Shown: positions 26,837 through 36,532, counted from the stretch's first letter. The stretch: 64,000 nucleotides of DNA from Bacteroides fragilis NCTC 9343 (GCF_000025985.1 NC_003228.3:558001-622000); one strand, 5' to 3'. The notes: generated from the sequence alone by a model not told the origin. Translations and numbers: made by a program.

Positions 26837-27766
26837 TTAATTTATAGTAATGGTATTACTGTCTTCATCCCGTTGATAGGTGAATTTACATTTCAGTTGA
26901 AGCACCTTTAATACGTGCTCTACACCGTCTCTGATACGAAATTTTCCGGTGAACCGTACATTTGCCAGGGACTCTTTTTCCAAAATGAATTTTACATCAT
27001 AGTATAGACCTAACTGGCGGATAATTTCGTCCATGCGCGTATTGTCGAAATAAAGGATTCCTTGCATCCACAATGCCCGGTTCCACTCGTTGATACTCTC
27101 TTTCCGGAGTTGACCGGCTTTGCCGAATAACCGTTCGTTAGGTTGCAGTTTTACTTTCCTGCCGGTAGTGGTTTCGTTTACTTCTACCGAGCCTTTCAGC
27201 AAGACTGTTTCGAAAAAGTCCTGATCTTTATACATCATCACATTAAATTCGGTACCCAATACTCTTACTTCATATTCTTTGGCTTGTACGATGAAGGGTT
27301 TCTTTTCATTTTTTGCCACCTGGAAATAACCTTCACCGTCCAGTGTCACTCTACGCTCTTTCCGGTCGAAGTGGTCGGGAAACGTAAGTGTCGTATTTGA
27401 ATTCAGGCATACTCGGGTTCCGTCACCTAATGTTAATTCTGCCCGTTGTCCTGATGGGACATGTATTGCTTTCAAATCAGGTGTATCTCTTCCTCTCTCC
27501 GGAGCCAGGAAATAAACAGAGGTAACTGCTATGAGGAAAATAGCGGCTATTTTAATGAACTCCCTGATATAAGGAAGTGTCAGCCATTTCTTTTTATCAA
27601 CCGTTGCTGCCGGTTTCTCTTGCCAAAGGGTGATGTCGTGCAACTTTCTCAGGGCAAGATACTCACGCATGTGTTGTGGATCGGCATCCAGCCATCGGAC
27701 TACCATTTGCTTTTCTTCCGCACTGGCATCTCCTGTAAGATATCTGTTTAGTATCTCTTGATTCAT
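26837..27766 (-). CDS. FecR-family anti-sigma factor
   Basis: A 309-residue inner-membrane protein. The cytoplasmic N-terminal part (about 1-75, MNQEILNRYLTGDASAEEKQ) would hold the sigma factor. One membrane helix follows near 74-90 (IKIAAIFLIAVTSVYFLA). The periplasmic FecR domain (about 105-200) has VPSGQRAELTLGDGTRVCLNSNTTLTFP, and a C-terminal DUF4974-like domain has LYFDNTRMDEIIRQLGLYYD. It relays receptor occupancy from the SusC STN domain to the sigma factor. It is encoded 93 bases after the sigma gene. Confidence 0.92.
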   Translation of the reverse strand: MNQEILNRYLTGDASAEEKQMVVRWLDADPQHMREYLALRKLHDITLWQEKPAATVDKKKWLTLPYIREFIKIAAIFLIAVTSVYFLAPERGRDTPDLKAIHVPSGQRAELTLGDGTRVCLNSNTTLTFPDHFDRKERRVTLDGEGYFQVAKNEKKPFIVQAKEYEVRVLGTEFNVMMYKDQDFFETVLLKGSVEVNETTTGRKVKLQPNERLFGKAGQLRKESINEWNRALWMQGILYFDNTRMDEIIRQLGLYYDVKFILEKESLANVRFTGKFRIRDGVEHVLKVLQLKCKFTYQRDEDSNTITIN

Positions 27767-27859
27767 AATTTATACGAGTTCTTGATGAACGTTTTTTACT
27801 CCGTTACATCTATAAGACGATAGAAGTGAATACAACCCTAGTCTGTTTCTTGATTTTTT

Positions 27860-28420
27860 TTAGTGGAAATAGAAAAAGAAGTAAAACAAGGGAAGATAAT
27901 CTTTGAGTGAAATCCGGAATTCTTTAAGCGCCCTTGATATGTGATATTCCACTCCTTTGACTGTGATGCCCAGATTTTCAGCTATTTCCTTATTCATTTT
28001 ATTCTCGAAACGACTCATTTTAAAGACTCTTCGGGTTTGTTCCGGGAGTGTGCGTAGGGTGGCTTGGATAATTTGGTTAACTTCTTCGGAAAAAATCTCT
28101 GACGGGTCACAAGCTTCCAGGCTGGATACACGAATATCCAGTTCGCGAACATAAAGTTCACTCAACTCGGACATGGCATTCAGTTTGTTTTGTTCCAGAC
28201 GTAAGTAATCCAGTGATTTATTTTTCAGAATGGTGAGTAACATGGCCTGAGGGGAATTTATGATATCAGTTTTCAGTTTTTCCCACAATTTGATCAGTGC
28301 TTCGGCCGCAATGTCTTCTGCTACCTGTTCGTCGTGTACATACGATTTGGCAAACAAGAAAGACTTCCTGTAATAAAGAGTATAGAGAGCGTTAAAACTG
28401 TTGATATTTAAGTCGTCCAT
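27860..28420 (-). CDS. ECF-type RNA polymerase sigma factor
   Basis: A 186-residue protein starting at ATG 28420 (MDDLNINSFNALYTLYYRKS); the frame is open 24 codons further up but with unlikely content. Region 2 (about 5-75) has AEDIAAEALIKLWEKL and KNKSLDYLR. Region 4 (about 125-180) has LPEQTRRVFKMSRFENKMNKEIAENLGITVKGVEYHIS, the helix-turn-helix. It is the first gene of the SusCD locus and directs RNA polymerase to the susC promoter when released by FecR. Confidence 0.93.
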   Translation of the reverse strand: MDDLNINSFNALYTLYYRKSFLFAKSYVHDEQVAEDIAAEALIKLWEKLKTDIINSPQAMLLTILKNKSLDYLRLEQNKLNAMSELSELYVRELDIRVSSLEACDPSEIFSEEVNQIIQATLRTLPEQTRRVFKMSRFENKMNKEIAENLGITVKGVEYHISRALKEFRISLKDYLPLFYFFFYFH

Positions 28421-28865
28421 TCTTGTATACTGTGTTCCGGGATATTTTTCTGTATGATCTAAAAGTGCCGCAAGGTATGAAAAAAAAAGCAAAAGAGGAT
28501 TAATAGTTGTGAGTATTTCTGTTTTGCTTCTTTCCCGGGGATGGTGTCTGCTATCGTATGTTTTATTTGCTCTTTTTTATAGTGTCCGCAAATGTAGGTG
28601 AGGTGTTCGTTGTCGAACATCTTTTTCCTTCTTAGAATCTTTGATTATTAGGAAGTTATGTTTTTGGCATATTACTTGTATAACAATGAAGGAGTGAGTT
28701 GTCCGGTCGTGGTATAGCTCATTCTTAGATTGTAATTTTGATTGGTAAAGGGTGGAATGGGAATTTCGCCCTTTATTTTTTGTATGGCCTGAAAGGTGAT
28801 AAAAAATAAGGGTAGAACCATTGTCCCACCCCTATCACTTACAATAATAATAATAATAACTTCTC
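28421..28865. other. Intergenic region between the exporter operon and the sigma gene
   Basis: No convincing gene is seen in 445 bases. On the minus strand, near 28835-28790, a hairpin-like stretch (AGGGGT, then ACCCTT) followed by ATTTTTTATC may terminate the tolC-like transcript. A short AAT trinucleotide run lies at about 28842-28860. The half next to 28420 presumably holds the sigma gene promoter. Confidence 0.4.
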
Positions 28866-30197
28866 TTACTCAATGGGCTGTCCTTTGTAAAAGTCCAGAA
28901 TCTTTGTACGGAACAGATAGTCATATTTGGCCTGAATCCGGTCGGACAATGCCTTAGTCAGATTTAGTTTGGATTCATTGTACTCGACCGAGGTCGCTTT
29001 TCCATTGTCGAACTTTTCACTCATCAGGCGGAAGGACTCTTGGCTGGCTTCTACTGCCGACTCACTTGACTTAAACTTGCTCTCGGCAGCTATGGCATTG
29101 TACCATGCTTGTTGGATTTCTTTATATAATACCTTCTTGGTATTGTCCAGTTGCAATGCCAGATTGGTTTGTTGCAGGCGCGCAGTGCGTACACGGTTGC
29201 GAGTGGCCAGGCGATTGAATAAAGGTATGTTCAGACTGAATCCGGCATATTTATTCAGGTTGTTCTTCATTTGGTTGCCAAAATTTGAACCGGCGTTACC
29301 ATTTACCGTATAGAAGTTTGTACCTAATCCTGCAGAGAAGGACAATTGCGGATAGTAACTGCTTTTTGCTATGCGGACATTCTTTTCGCTACCTTCAAGA
29401 CGATATTCGGCTGCTTTGATGCCCGGTTTGTAGAGCATGGCCTGGTTATAGATTTCGTCGGGTGAAGTAAGGGGAGAGAATTCCAACTCCGTATCCGGTG
29501 TGGCAAGTGAGAAGTTCTCCGGAGTCGGAAGTTCAAGCAATTGACTTAAATCGAGTAGAGCTAACCGGTAATTGTTGTCAGCCTGTACCGCACTCATCTC
29601 ATCTTGTGCAACGCGAGCTTTGGCTTCGGCAACTTCGGCGGGAGAAGCTTTTCCTACTTCATGCAAGCGTGTGATGCGGTTCAGTTGTTCTTTGCTGAGT
29701 CCTACCTGACTTTGTGCCACTTTGCTTAACTCTTGATTAAAAAGCACTTGCAGGTAAGCGGAAGTGACATTGATTGCCAAATCTTCTTTTGCTTTATTCA
29801 GGTCTTCGATTGCTGCTTTCAGGTTTAGTTTGGTAAGTGCATACTGGTTCGGTAATTCCAGACCGGTGAATAACGGAATATTTGTACCCAGGCTGAAGCT
29901 ACTGCTACCGCTGTTGATATCATTATAGGTGTTATCTACCGGCGATGCTGTACGTCCCCAACTCCAATTTTGCGAAGCACTGCCGCTAAGGTTGGGTAAG
30001 CGTGCCCATTTGGCGGTATTCACCTCCACTTTACTCTGTTCGGCCGAGTTTGCCGTTTGTTGCACATTGATATTATGCTCAATGGCATAATCGATACACC
30101 GGCGTAAAGTCCATCCTTCCTGTGCCTGTGCAGTGTAAGCTGACAGTCCGGTCAGTATCAATAAGTTGATCAATATTTTATTTCTCATATTATGCAT
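28866..30197 (-). CDS. TolC-family outer membrane efflux protein
   Basis: A 443-residue protein beginning MHNMRNKILINLLILTGLSAYTAQA (signal peptide; a second ATG lies at 30188). Two OEP repeats give the TolC coiled-coil barrel: WTLRRCIDYAIEHNINVQQ, YLQVLFNQELSKVAQSQVGLSKEQ, then YYPQLSFSAGLGTNFY and NIPLFNRLATRNRVRTARLQ. It is the last gene of a five-gene exporter operon (ATPase, two permeases, adaptor, TolC) and forms the exit duct through the outer membrane. The 39-base gap to the adaptor gene supports co-transcription. Confidence 0.92.
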   Translation of the reverse strand: MHNMRNKILINLLILTGLSAYTAQAQEGWTLRRCIDYAIEHNINVQQTANSAEQSKVEVNTAKWARLPNLSGSASQNWSWGRTASPVDNTYNDINSGSSSFSLGTNIPLFTGLELPNQYALTKLNLKAAIEDLNKAKEDLAINVTSAYLQVLFNQELSKVAQSQVGLSKEQLNRITRLHEVGKASPAEVAEAKARVAQDEMSAVQADNNYRLALLDLSQLLELPTPENFSLATPDTELEFSPLTSPDEIYNQAMLYKPGIKAAEYRLEGSEKNVRIAKSSYYPQLSFSAGLGTNFYTVNGNAGSNFGNQMKNNLNKYAGFSLNIPLFNRLATRNRVRTARLQQTNLALQLDNTKKVLYKEIQQAWYNAIAAESKFKSSESAVEASQESFRLMSEKFDNGKATSVEYNESKLNLTKALSDRIQAKYDYLFRTKILDFYKGQPIE

Positions 30198-30236
30198 TGT
30201 TGGTGATTCATACTTTCCCTATATTATACGAGAGGT

Positions 30237-31337
30237 TTATTTGTCTTTCTTTTCCGAAGCTCTTACTTTTTCCTTTCCGGTCAGACCTTCCTTGATTTCC
30301 AGTTTGATACCGTCACTCATGCCGGTTTTAATCTGGCGGCGTTCAAACTTCTGTTCGGGTATACTGTCGGTCATTACCCATACAAACGTACTGTCGCCAC
30401 TGAATTCGATAATGCCTTCGGGAACTGCCAGAACTTTTTGCGCACGTTGAAGCACGATTTCTGCATTGGCGGAATATCCGGAACGGATTTGTACAGAGTC
30501 CGGTGCATGAACGGCCGCTTTAATTTCGAACTGATTGGCTCCGTTCTCTTCTACACCTTTCGGAGAAATATATTCCAGTTCGGCATCGAATGTAAGATTT
30601 TGCAAAGCTCCGATAGTCAGTTTCACTGGCATACCTTCATGGATACGTCCCACTTCTGTTTCGTCAATCTTGCCTTTGAAGATCAGATCGTTCATATTGG
30701 CTACTGTGGCAATAGTCGTACCGTCATTAAACGTATTACTCATGATTACCGAGTTACCTACTTTGATCGGTACGTCCAGAATCAATCCGTCGATGGTCGA
30801 ACGAATCAGCGTACTGCTGAAGGAAGCGCTGTTTTTGGTGATACCTTCTTTGATAATCTCCAGTGCATCTTTTGCAGTTTGCAATTCTTCACGTGCTTTC
30901 TTTATTTCTACTTCGCTTTTTTCGTAATCTTCTCTGCTGATTAACTTGTCGTTATAAAGCTTCTTGATACGTTCATGATCTGTTTCGGCTTGCGCGGTAC
31001 TGATCTCTGCCACACGTACACGGCTCTCGGCTGAGTTCAATTGTCCCAGTTCCGGGATGACTTTTACTTTAGCGATTACTTCACCTTGCTTAATGGTCTG
31101 CCCGGCCTCTTTGTATACTTCGGATATGATACCCGATATTTGCGGTTTAATGAGTACTTCGTCTCGCGGCTCTACTTTGCCGGTGGCAACCGTAGTCTTT
31201 TCCAGATCCGCAATCTCCGGGGTAACGGTTTCATATACGGTTGTTTTAGGCTTTGATTTCTGGTACAGGAAAATGAATGTCCCAATGAAGATGGCGACTA
31301 CCACTACCAGTAATGTAATTTTCAGATACTTTTTCAT
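30237..31337 (-). CDS. Periplasmic adaptor (MacA/HlyD-like membrane fusion protein)
   Basis: A 366-residue protein with an N-terminal anchor helix (about 6-25), a barrel-sandwich/lipoyl half (VEPRDEVLIKPQISGIISEVYKEAGQTIKQGEVIAKV), a coiled-coil hairpin (about 95-165), the second lipoyl half, and a beta-barrel and membrane-proximal domain ending GLTGKEKVRASEKKDK. It links the MacB-like inner-membrane complex with the TolC-like duct. It is encoded 108 bases after the second permease gene and 39 bases before the tolC-like gene. Confidence 0.92.
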   Translation of the reverse strand: MKKYLKITLLVVVVAIFIGTFIFLYQKSKPKTTVYETVTPEIADLEKTTVATGKVEPRDEVLIKPQISGIISEVYKEAGQTIKQGEVIAKVKVIPELGQLNSAESRVRVAEISTAQAETDHERIKKLYNDKLISREDYEKSEVEIKKAREELQTAKDALEIIKEGITKNSASFSSTLIRSTIDGLILDVPIKVGNSVIMSNTFNDGTTIATVANMNDLIFKGKIDETEVGRIHEGMPVKLTIGALQNLTFDAELEYISPKGVEENGANQFEIKAAVHAPDSVQIRSGYSANAEIVLQRAQKVLAVPEGIIEFSGDSTFVWVMTDSIPEQKFERRQIKTGMSDGIKLEIKEGLTGKEKVRASEKKDK

Positions 31338-31445
31338 CTTGTTTTATATTTTGAATTATTATTTTCTATCTTGACTGTGTATTCTTTGTTAACCGATGCT
31401 GTCTTGTCGTCCTTTTTTGTGCGGGAGACAGAGAAAGATCGTACT

Positions 31446-32696
31446 TTATTCATCCCTGATAGCTTCTATCGGTCGGATAGCCATTGCCCTGTAAGCGGGT
31501 GCCAGTCCGGCGAGTAGTCCCAGCGTCACCAGTAACAGGCAGGTTCCGATAGCCATACCAAAAGACACCTGGAAGTGGGAATAATGGTCCTTACCGGAGT
31601 TGACGCCTATTTCCATTAATTGCAGGATCAGTACACCAAAAGAGATGCCGGCCATGCCTGCAATGGTAGTCAATACCATACTTTCTGATAAAATCTGTTG
31701 TAAAATGTCTTTCGGACGGGCACCGATGGCACGCCGGATACCTATTTCGGTGGTCCGTTCCTTCACGGTCACCATCATGATGTTCGATACACCGATAGCC
31801 CCTGCCAGCAGAGTGCCCAAGCCTACCATCCAGATCAATACATGGATACCGGTAAACAGATTATCCATCATTGAGAACATGGCCTCCGCATTCAGTTTCA
31901 TAACTGCCTGTTTGTCATCCGGCGATATATAATGGGCCTCTTTAAGGATGGCTTCTATCTCCGGTTCAAGGTCGCTTACCTTTTTCCCCGGTTTCACGGT
32001 ATAGCATATCACGTCGATACGTTTTCCCATGTTGTAGGCTTGCTGCATCGTACTGAAAGGTAGCACAACGGCTTCCGAAGCCCGGCCCTGGATGTTCATG
32101 TTTCCTTCGGACACACACATGCCTATCACCTGATAATAAATGCCGTCTACCCGTACATATTTACCACAAGGATCTTCGCCCGGGTTGAAAAGGCTCTCGT
32201 AAACACGTTTGCCGATAACGCACACTTTGCGTCCCTCGCGTACGTCTACGTCGTTGATAAATCTTCCGTAAGCCATATCCTGGTTTTCAATCTTTGCATA
32301 GTCCGGATAAAGCCCTTTCACGCTGCAATCGTACTTTTTCTCTCCATAAATGGCTGTCGATCCCCAGCGGGCTATCGATGGAGTGATTACATCGATGTCT
32401 TTTACTTTTTTGCGGATTCGTTCAATATCTGCGTTTTCAATATCCCAATAGCGTCCTTTGCGGAATCCCTTGTAAGCCTCTCCTGTCTTTTGTGAGGCCA
32501 TGAAACCCGAGTTGGTTGCGAAGCCTTCAAATTCGGCTTGCATCATCTCCTGCATTCCTTGTCCGCCTCCCATCAGGGCCACCAGCATGAAGATGCCCCA
32601 GAATACTCCGAATGCCGTCAGTAGGCTTCGTGTTTTGTTTCTTGTTATCGTGACGAGGATTTCCTCGCACGTATCCATATCTACTCTCATAATCAA
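31446..32696 (-). CDS. ABC exporter permease (MacB/FtsX-type), second copy
   Basis: A 416-residue inner-membrane protein with the MacB layout: helix 1 (about 25-45, RSLLTAFGVFWGIFMLVALMGGG), a periplasmic MacB_PCD domain of about 230 residues, then three helices (WMVGLGTLLAGAIGVSNIMMVTVKERTTEIGIRRAIGA and two more) ending AYRAMAIRPIEAIRDE. It overlaps the preceding permease by 4 bases and is related to it, so the exporter is probably a heterodimer of the two permeases. It has no fused ATPase, unlike E. coli MacB. Confidence 0.9.
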   Translation of the reverse strand: MIMRVDMDTCEEILVTITRNKTRSLLTAFGVFWGIFMLVALMGGGQGMQEMMQAEFEGFATNSGFMASQKTGEAYKGFRKGRYWDIENADIERIRKKVKDIDVITPSIARWGSTAIYGEKKYDCSVKGLYPDYAKIENQDMAYGRFINDVDVREGRKVCVIGKRVYESLFNPGEDPCGKYVRVDGIYYQVIGMCVSEGNMNIQGRASEAVVLPFSTMQQAYNMGKRIDVICYTVKPGKKVSDLEPEIEAILKEAHYISPDDKQAVMKLNAEAMFSMMDNLFTGIHVLIWMVGLGTLLAGAIGVSNIMMVTVKERTTEIGIRRAIGARPKDILQQILSESMVLTTIAGMAGISFGVLILQLMEIGVNSGKDHYSHFQVSFGMAIGTCLLLVTLGLLAGLAPAYRAMAIRPIEAIRDE

Positions 32697-33952
32697 TCTG
32701 CTCTAAGTGCTTCAATAGGTCTGATACTCACTGCTTTCTTTGCCGGGAAGAATCCTGCCAGTGTTCCTGCAACGACCAAGGTCAGTGTGGCTTGTATGGC
32801 AATGCTGATATCCACCGTCGGATTCAGGAATACGGTTTCCGAAAACATTCCTACATCTACGGTTTGTTCTCCGGCCACTTTATTCATCCATTCGGTAGCG
32901 GCGATTCCGGCTACCATCCCGATGTATCCGAATAGTGTTGTGATGGTCACGCTTTCCACGATTATCAACCACAGGATAGAGAATGGTTTGGCACCCAATG
33001 CTTTGCGGATACCGAACTCACGTGTCCTCTCTTTTACTGTGATCAGCATAATGTTCGATACGCCTACGATACCACTCAGCAATGTGAAGATGCCGATCAC
33101 CCAGATGGCTGTACGCAAGATGCCCATAGCGTTTTGTGACTGTAGATAATTGGTAAAACGGTTCCATATCCACAGTGCGCTGTTATCCGATGGGTCAAAG
33201 CGGTGTTTGGCGCCCATTACTTTGCGATAGGCTGCCTCGAATGCTTCGTTTGTTTCAATGGTGGTGAGCCCTTTGGTGGTGAAAGTCAGGTTATTCAGTT
33301 TATCACCTTTGTTGTAGATTACTTGTAAGGTGGAGAAAGGAATATAAGCCTCGCTACTTCCCTGATCGCCCGGATCGGTGTAAAGGCCTACGACTTGATA
33401 AGAGACTCCACCGGCATTTACAAACTTTCCGATAGGTTCTGTTTTGCTTTTTCCGAAAAGGATTTCAGCCGTTTTGGTGTGCAGTACAATTACTTTCCGT
33501 CGTTCTTTGAGATCGATGTCATTGATGAACCGTCCGTCTGTCGATTTTACGGATTCCACTTCGGTAAAGTTCGGATACACACCTTCCAGTGAAAGGTTAA
33601 CGTACTCCTGTCCGTAACTCAGGTTTACATTACTTTGCCATTGGCTGGCACCTACACTGATGATGTTGTCGCTGAAGTGCTCCATGGTGGCATCCAGGTC
33701 CTTATTGTCCAACTGGATGCGTCGTCCTTCTTTTAATCCGTCGTAAGGTTTCCCTGTCCATCCCGGATATATTTTTATGGAGTTCAGCGCCCGTGCCGAT
33801 GATGACTTTTCAAAAGCATGGATCAGTCCGTTTCCGGCTCCCAACAGCACTATCAGCATGAAGATGCCCCATGCTACGGCGAATCCGGTCAGTAACGTAC
33901 GGAGTTTGTTCCGCTTGATGGTACCGTATATTTCTTGCCAAATGTCAATCAT
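32693..33952 (-). CDS. ABC exporter permease (MacB/FtsX-type), first copy
   Basis: A 419-residue protein with the same four-helix FtsX architecture: RTLLTGFAVAWGIFMLIVLLGAGNGL at the N-terminus, and GIVGVSNIMLITVKERTREFGIRKALGAKP in the coupling region. The periplasmic domain has typical VVGLYTDPGDQGSSEAYIPFS sequence. It lies 14 bases after the ATPase gene and overlaps the next permease by 4 bases, indicating coupled translation. Together the two permeases and the ATPase form a mechanotransmission exporter; the substrate cannot be read from sequence. Confidence 0.9.
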   Translation of the reverse strand: MIDIWQEIYGTIKRNKLRTLLTGFAVAWGIFMLIVLLGAGNGLIHAFEKSSSARALNSIKIYPGWTGKPYDGLKEGRRIQLDNKDLDATMEHFSDNIISVGASQWQSNVNLSYGQEYVNLSLEGVYPNFTEVESVKSTDGRFINDIDLKERRKVIVLHTKTAEILFGKSKTEPIGKFVNAGGVSYQVVGLYTDPGDQGSSEAYIPFSTLQVIYNKGDKLNNLTFTTKGLTTIETNEAFEAAYRKVMGAKHRFDPSDNSALWIWNRFTNYLQSQNAMGILRTAIWVIGIFTLLSGIVGVSNIMLITVKERTREFGIRKALGAKPFSILWLIIVESVTITTLFGYIGMVAGIAATEWMNKVAGEQTVDVGMFSETVFLNPTVDISIAIQATLTLVVAGTLAGFFPAKKAVSIRPIEALRAD

Positions 33953-33966
33953 ATTTATATCTGTTT

Positions 33967-34683
33967 TTATTTCATGTATCCATCCTTGCCGAATGGTGAG
34001 GCATCATGATTCAGGTTCTCTTCAATCCGTTCGATTATACCATCCTTGATGTGGATAATTTTATCTGTCTGATTGGCAACTCCACTTTCGTGGGTGACTA
34101 CGACAATGGTCATTCCGGTCTTGTGCAGGTCTTTCAGTATTTGCATCACCTCTACGGACGTCTTACTGTCCAATGCACCGGTAGGTTCGTCGGCCAGAAT
34201 AATCTGAGGCTGTGTAATCAAGGCACGGGCAATGGCTACACGTTGTTTCTGACCTCCACTCATTTCATTGGGCATGTGATGTGCCCAATCCTTGAGTCCC
34301 AGCTTGTCGAGGTACTCCATGGCCAGGGCATTACGTTTTTTCCGGCTTACTCCCTGGTAAAATAGAGGTAGTGCGACGTTTTCCACTGCATTTTTAAATG
34401 AAATCAGGTTGAATGACTGGAAGATGAAACCGATCATCCGGTTGCGGTATTCCGCGGATTTAGTTTCGCTCAGGTCCTTAATCAGCACGTTGTTGAGGTA
34501 ATACTCTCCGTCATCGTAATTATCCAATATACCTAGTATATTGAGTAAAGTAGACTTGCCGGAACCTGATGCTCCCATGATGGAAACGAATTCACCCCGC
34601 TCGATGTCGAGATTGATGCCTTTGAGTACATGGAGTGGGGCTCCGTTGTTGTAGGTTTTGTTAATGTCTTTTAAGTGTATCAC
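33967..34683 (-). CDS. ABC exporter ATPase (MacB/LolD-type)
   Basis: A 238-residue ATPase with Walker A GASGSGKST (about 36-44), Q-loop FQSFNL, signature MSGGQKQR (about 142), Walker B IILADEPTG (about 162) and H-loop VVTHE. It belongs to the LolD/MacB subfamily, which powers FtsX-type permeases rather than importers. It is the first gene of the exporter operon and diverges from the ROK kinase gene. Confidence 0.93.
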   Translation of the reverse strand: MIHLKDINKTYNNGAPLHVLKGINLDIERGEFVSIMGASGSGKSTLLNILGILDNYDDGEYYLNNVLIKDLSETKSAEYRNRMIGFIFQSFNLISFKNAVENVALPLFYQGVSRKKRNALAMEYLDKLGLKDWAHHMPNEMSGGQKQRVAIARALITQPQIILADEPTGALDSKTSVEVMQILKDLHKTGMTIVVVTHESGVANQTDKIIHIKDGIIERIEENLNHDASPFGKDGYMK

Positions 34684-34861
34684 AGTTTCATCTATTTAGT
34701 TTCAAATTTCTTATGATTTGTTCTATTAGACGTACGGCTGATACGAAAAGTTGCAAACGAAGTGAACTTTTTTAAAAAAAGATTTTGTAGACTCAATCTT
34801 CTTTACGTAATTTGTGTGCAATAAACATTTAATATTAACTAACCCTTTAAATAAGAGTATC

Positions 34862-35842
34862 ATGAATTCAAGCATGGAGAAGCCCTATGTGGTGGGTATT
34901 GACATTGGCGGAACAAACACTGTCTTTGGAATTGTTGACGCGCGCGGAACTATTATAGCAAGCGGTGCAGTGAAAACTCAAGTATATCCTACAGTAGAAG
35001 AATATGCAGATGAAGTATGCAAAAATCTTCTGCCGTTGATTATCGCAAATGGCGGGGTGGATAAAATAAAGGGTATCGGCATTGGCGCTCCTAATGGGAA
35101 CTATTATACCGGAACCATTGAATTTGCTCCTAACTTGCCTTGGAAAGGTGTATTGCCGTTGGCTTCTATGTTCGAAGAACGCTTGGGTATACCGACTGCC
35201 TTGACAAACGATGCTAATGCTGCCGCAGTGGGCGAAATGACTTACGGAGCCGCCCGCGGTATGAAAGATTTTATCATGATTACTCTGGGAACAGGTGTCG
35301 GTAGTGGTATCGTTATCAACGGACAGGTGGTTTACGGTCATGACGGTTTTGCAGGCGAACTCGGTCACGTGATTGTTCGTCGTGACGGACGTATCTGTGG
35401 TTGCGGACGCAAGGGCTGTCTGGAAACTTACTGCTCGGCTACAGGTGTGGCACGCACTGCACGTGAATTCCTCGCTGCACGTACCGATGCCAGCTTGTTG
35501 CGTAATATCCCGGCTGAGAGCATTGTATCGAAAGACGTATACGATGCAGCCGTACAGGGAGATAAACTGGCTCAGGAGATTTTCGAATTTACAGGTAATA
35601 TTCTGGGTGAAGCATTGGCAGACGCTATTGCTTTCTCGAGTCCGGAAGCTATTATCCTGTTCGGTGGTTTGGCAAAATCGGGTGATTACATTATGAAGCC
35701 GATTATGAAAGCCATGGAGAATAACCTTCTGAACATTTACAAAGGTAAAGCAAAATTGCTCGTTTCTGAGTTGAAGGACTCTGACGCTGCTGTGCTGGGT
35801 GCCAGTGCATTGGCTTGGGAACTGAAAGACTTGAGAGACTAA
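34862..35842 (+). CDS. ROK-family glucokinase
   Basis: A 326-residue protein. I start it at ATG 34862 (MNSSMEKPYVVGIDIGGTNT); the frame opens further up at 34814 without family support. The ATP phosphate-binding motif is DIGGTNTVFG. The ROK zinc motif CGCGRKGCLETYCS (about 180-193) follows the catalytic histidine-glycine region GELGHVI, and the catalytic Asp lies in LTNDANAAAVGE. It phosphorylates glucose or a similar hexose in the cytoplasm. It is monocistronic with a strong terminator. Confidence 0.9.
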   Translation: MNSSMEKPYVVGIDIGGTNTVFGIVDARGTIIASGAVKTQVYPTVEEYADEVCKNLLPLIIANGGVDKIKGIGIGAPNGNYYTGTIEFAPNLPWKGVLPLASMFEERLGIPTALTNDANAAAVGEMTYGAARGMKDFIMITLGTGVGSGIVINGQVVYGHDGFAGELGHVIVRRDGRICGCGRKGCLETYCSATGVARTAREFLAARTDASLLRNIPAESIVSKDVYDAAVQGDKLAQEIFEFTGNILGEALADAIAFSSPEAIILFGGLAKSGDYIMKPIMKAMENNLLNIYKGKAKLLVSELKDSDAAVLGASALAWELKDLRD

Positions 35843-35871
35843 ACGCCCTATTAAAGTGATTATTTAGCGAG

Positions 35872-35901
35872 AGCTCCGGAAGTCATTCCGGAGCTTTTTT
35901 T
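35872..35901 (+). terminator. Rho-independent terminator of the ROK kinase gene
   Basis: A perfect 10-bp stem (35872-35881 with 35886-35895), a loop of 4, then seven T residues (35895-35901). Confidence 0.92.
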
Positions 35902-36532
35902 GTCTGTACGGGCGGGAGCTTCGGGATGTACTCCAATATCGTTTTGTCAAAGATGTCATTTTGTATTTTCTATCGCTTCAAGGAGGGCATATTCCGATCT
36001 TTGGTTTGAGATCCGTGGAAAAAATGAATTTCAGTTGATTTCCGGCAGCTCAAAAAGATGTCTTATTGAGCTTAATTCTCACCGGAAGAAGGGAATATTC
36101 TTTTATTTTGTTTCGTGTGATAGCGAATCTTGTAACTGAACTTCGAAATGCTACTTAGGATACTTCTCTGTAACCGGAGCCAATAAGTGAAAAATAGCTT
36201 TGATTTTAGACTATTCATACCTCCTTTGGAGGAAGTTAATGATTCGTTTCGACTTTATTAATAAAAGACTCGGACGTTATTAACAAAAGACTTGGACGAA
36301 ATTAATAATCTCTTTCGTCTTTTTCTGTATATATAGTCTCAAAGTGATCAAATTCTGCATGAATACTCTTTTCTTATTCTTTTTTTATGCAAAAAGATCC
36401 ACAGAAGCTCTTTGTTTGAGAAAGGGGTGGTTAGCAAATTGTTTGAAAGGAGAGTATAATGATTCTATTTTATAAGATTTAGCGTCTTTTTGTCGGAAAA
36501 GGTAGGAGTGATACTTGTCTTGTGTTACGAAT
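35902..36532. other. Long intergenic stretch with a tandem repeat
   Basis: About 630 bases without a convincing gene; open frames here are short and lack family features. It contains the 22-bp tandem repeat at 36251-36316 (separate entry). The region around 36340-36480 is A/T-rich and featureless to me. Confidence 0.5.
36251..36316. repeat. Three tandem 22-bp units
   Basis: Units at 36251-36272, 36273-36294 and 36295-36316. The first two share gacNttattaaNaaaagactNg, differing at three positions; the third keeps gac and attaataa but diverges in the last half. The period is two DNA helical turns. Confidence 0.7.

Noticed and set aside
28842..28860. AAT trinucleotide run as a phase-variable tract
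   Set aside because: It is short, outside coding sequence and not clearly in a promoter spacer.
35900..36139. 79-codon plus-strand frame after the glucokinase gene
   Set aside because: It overlaps the terminator T run, has no ribosome binding site and no recognisable features.
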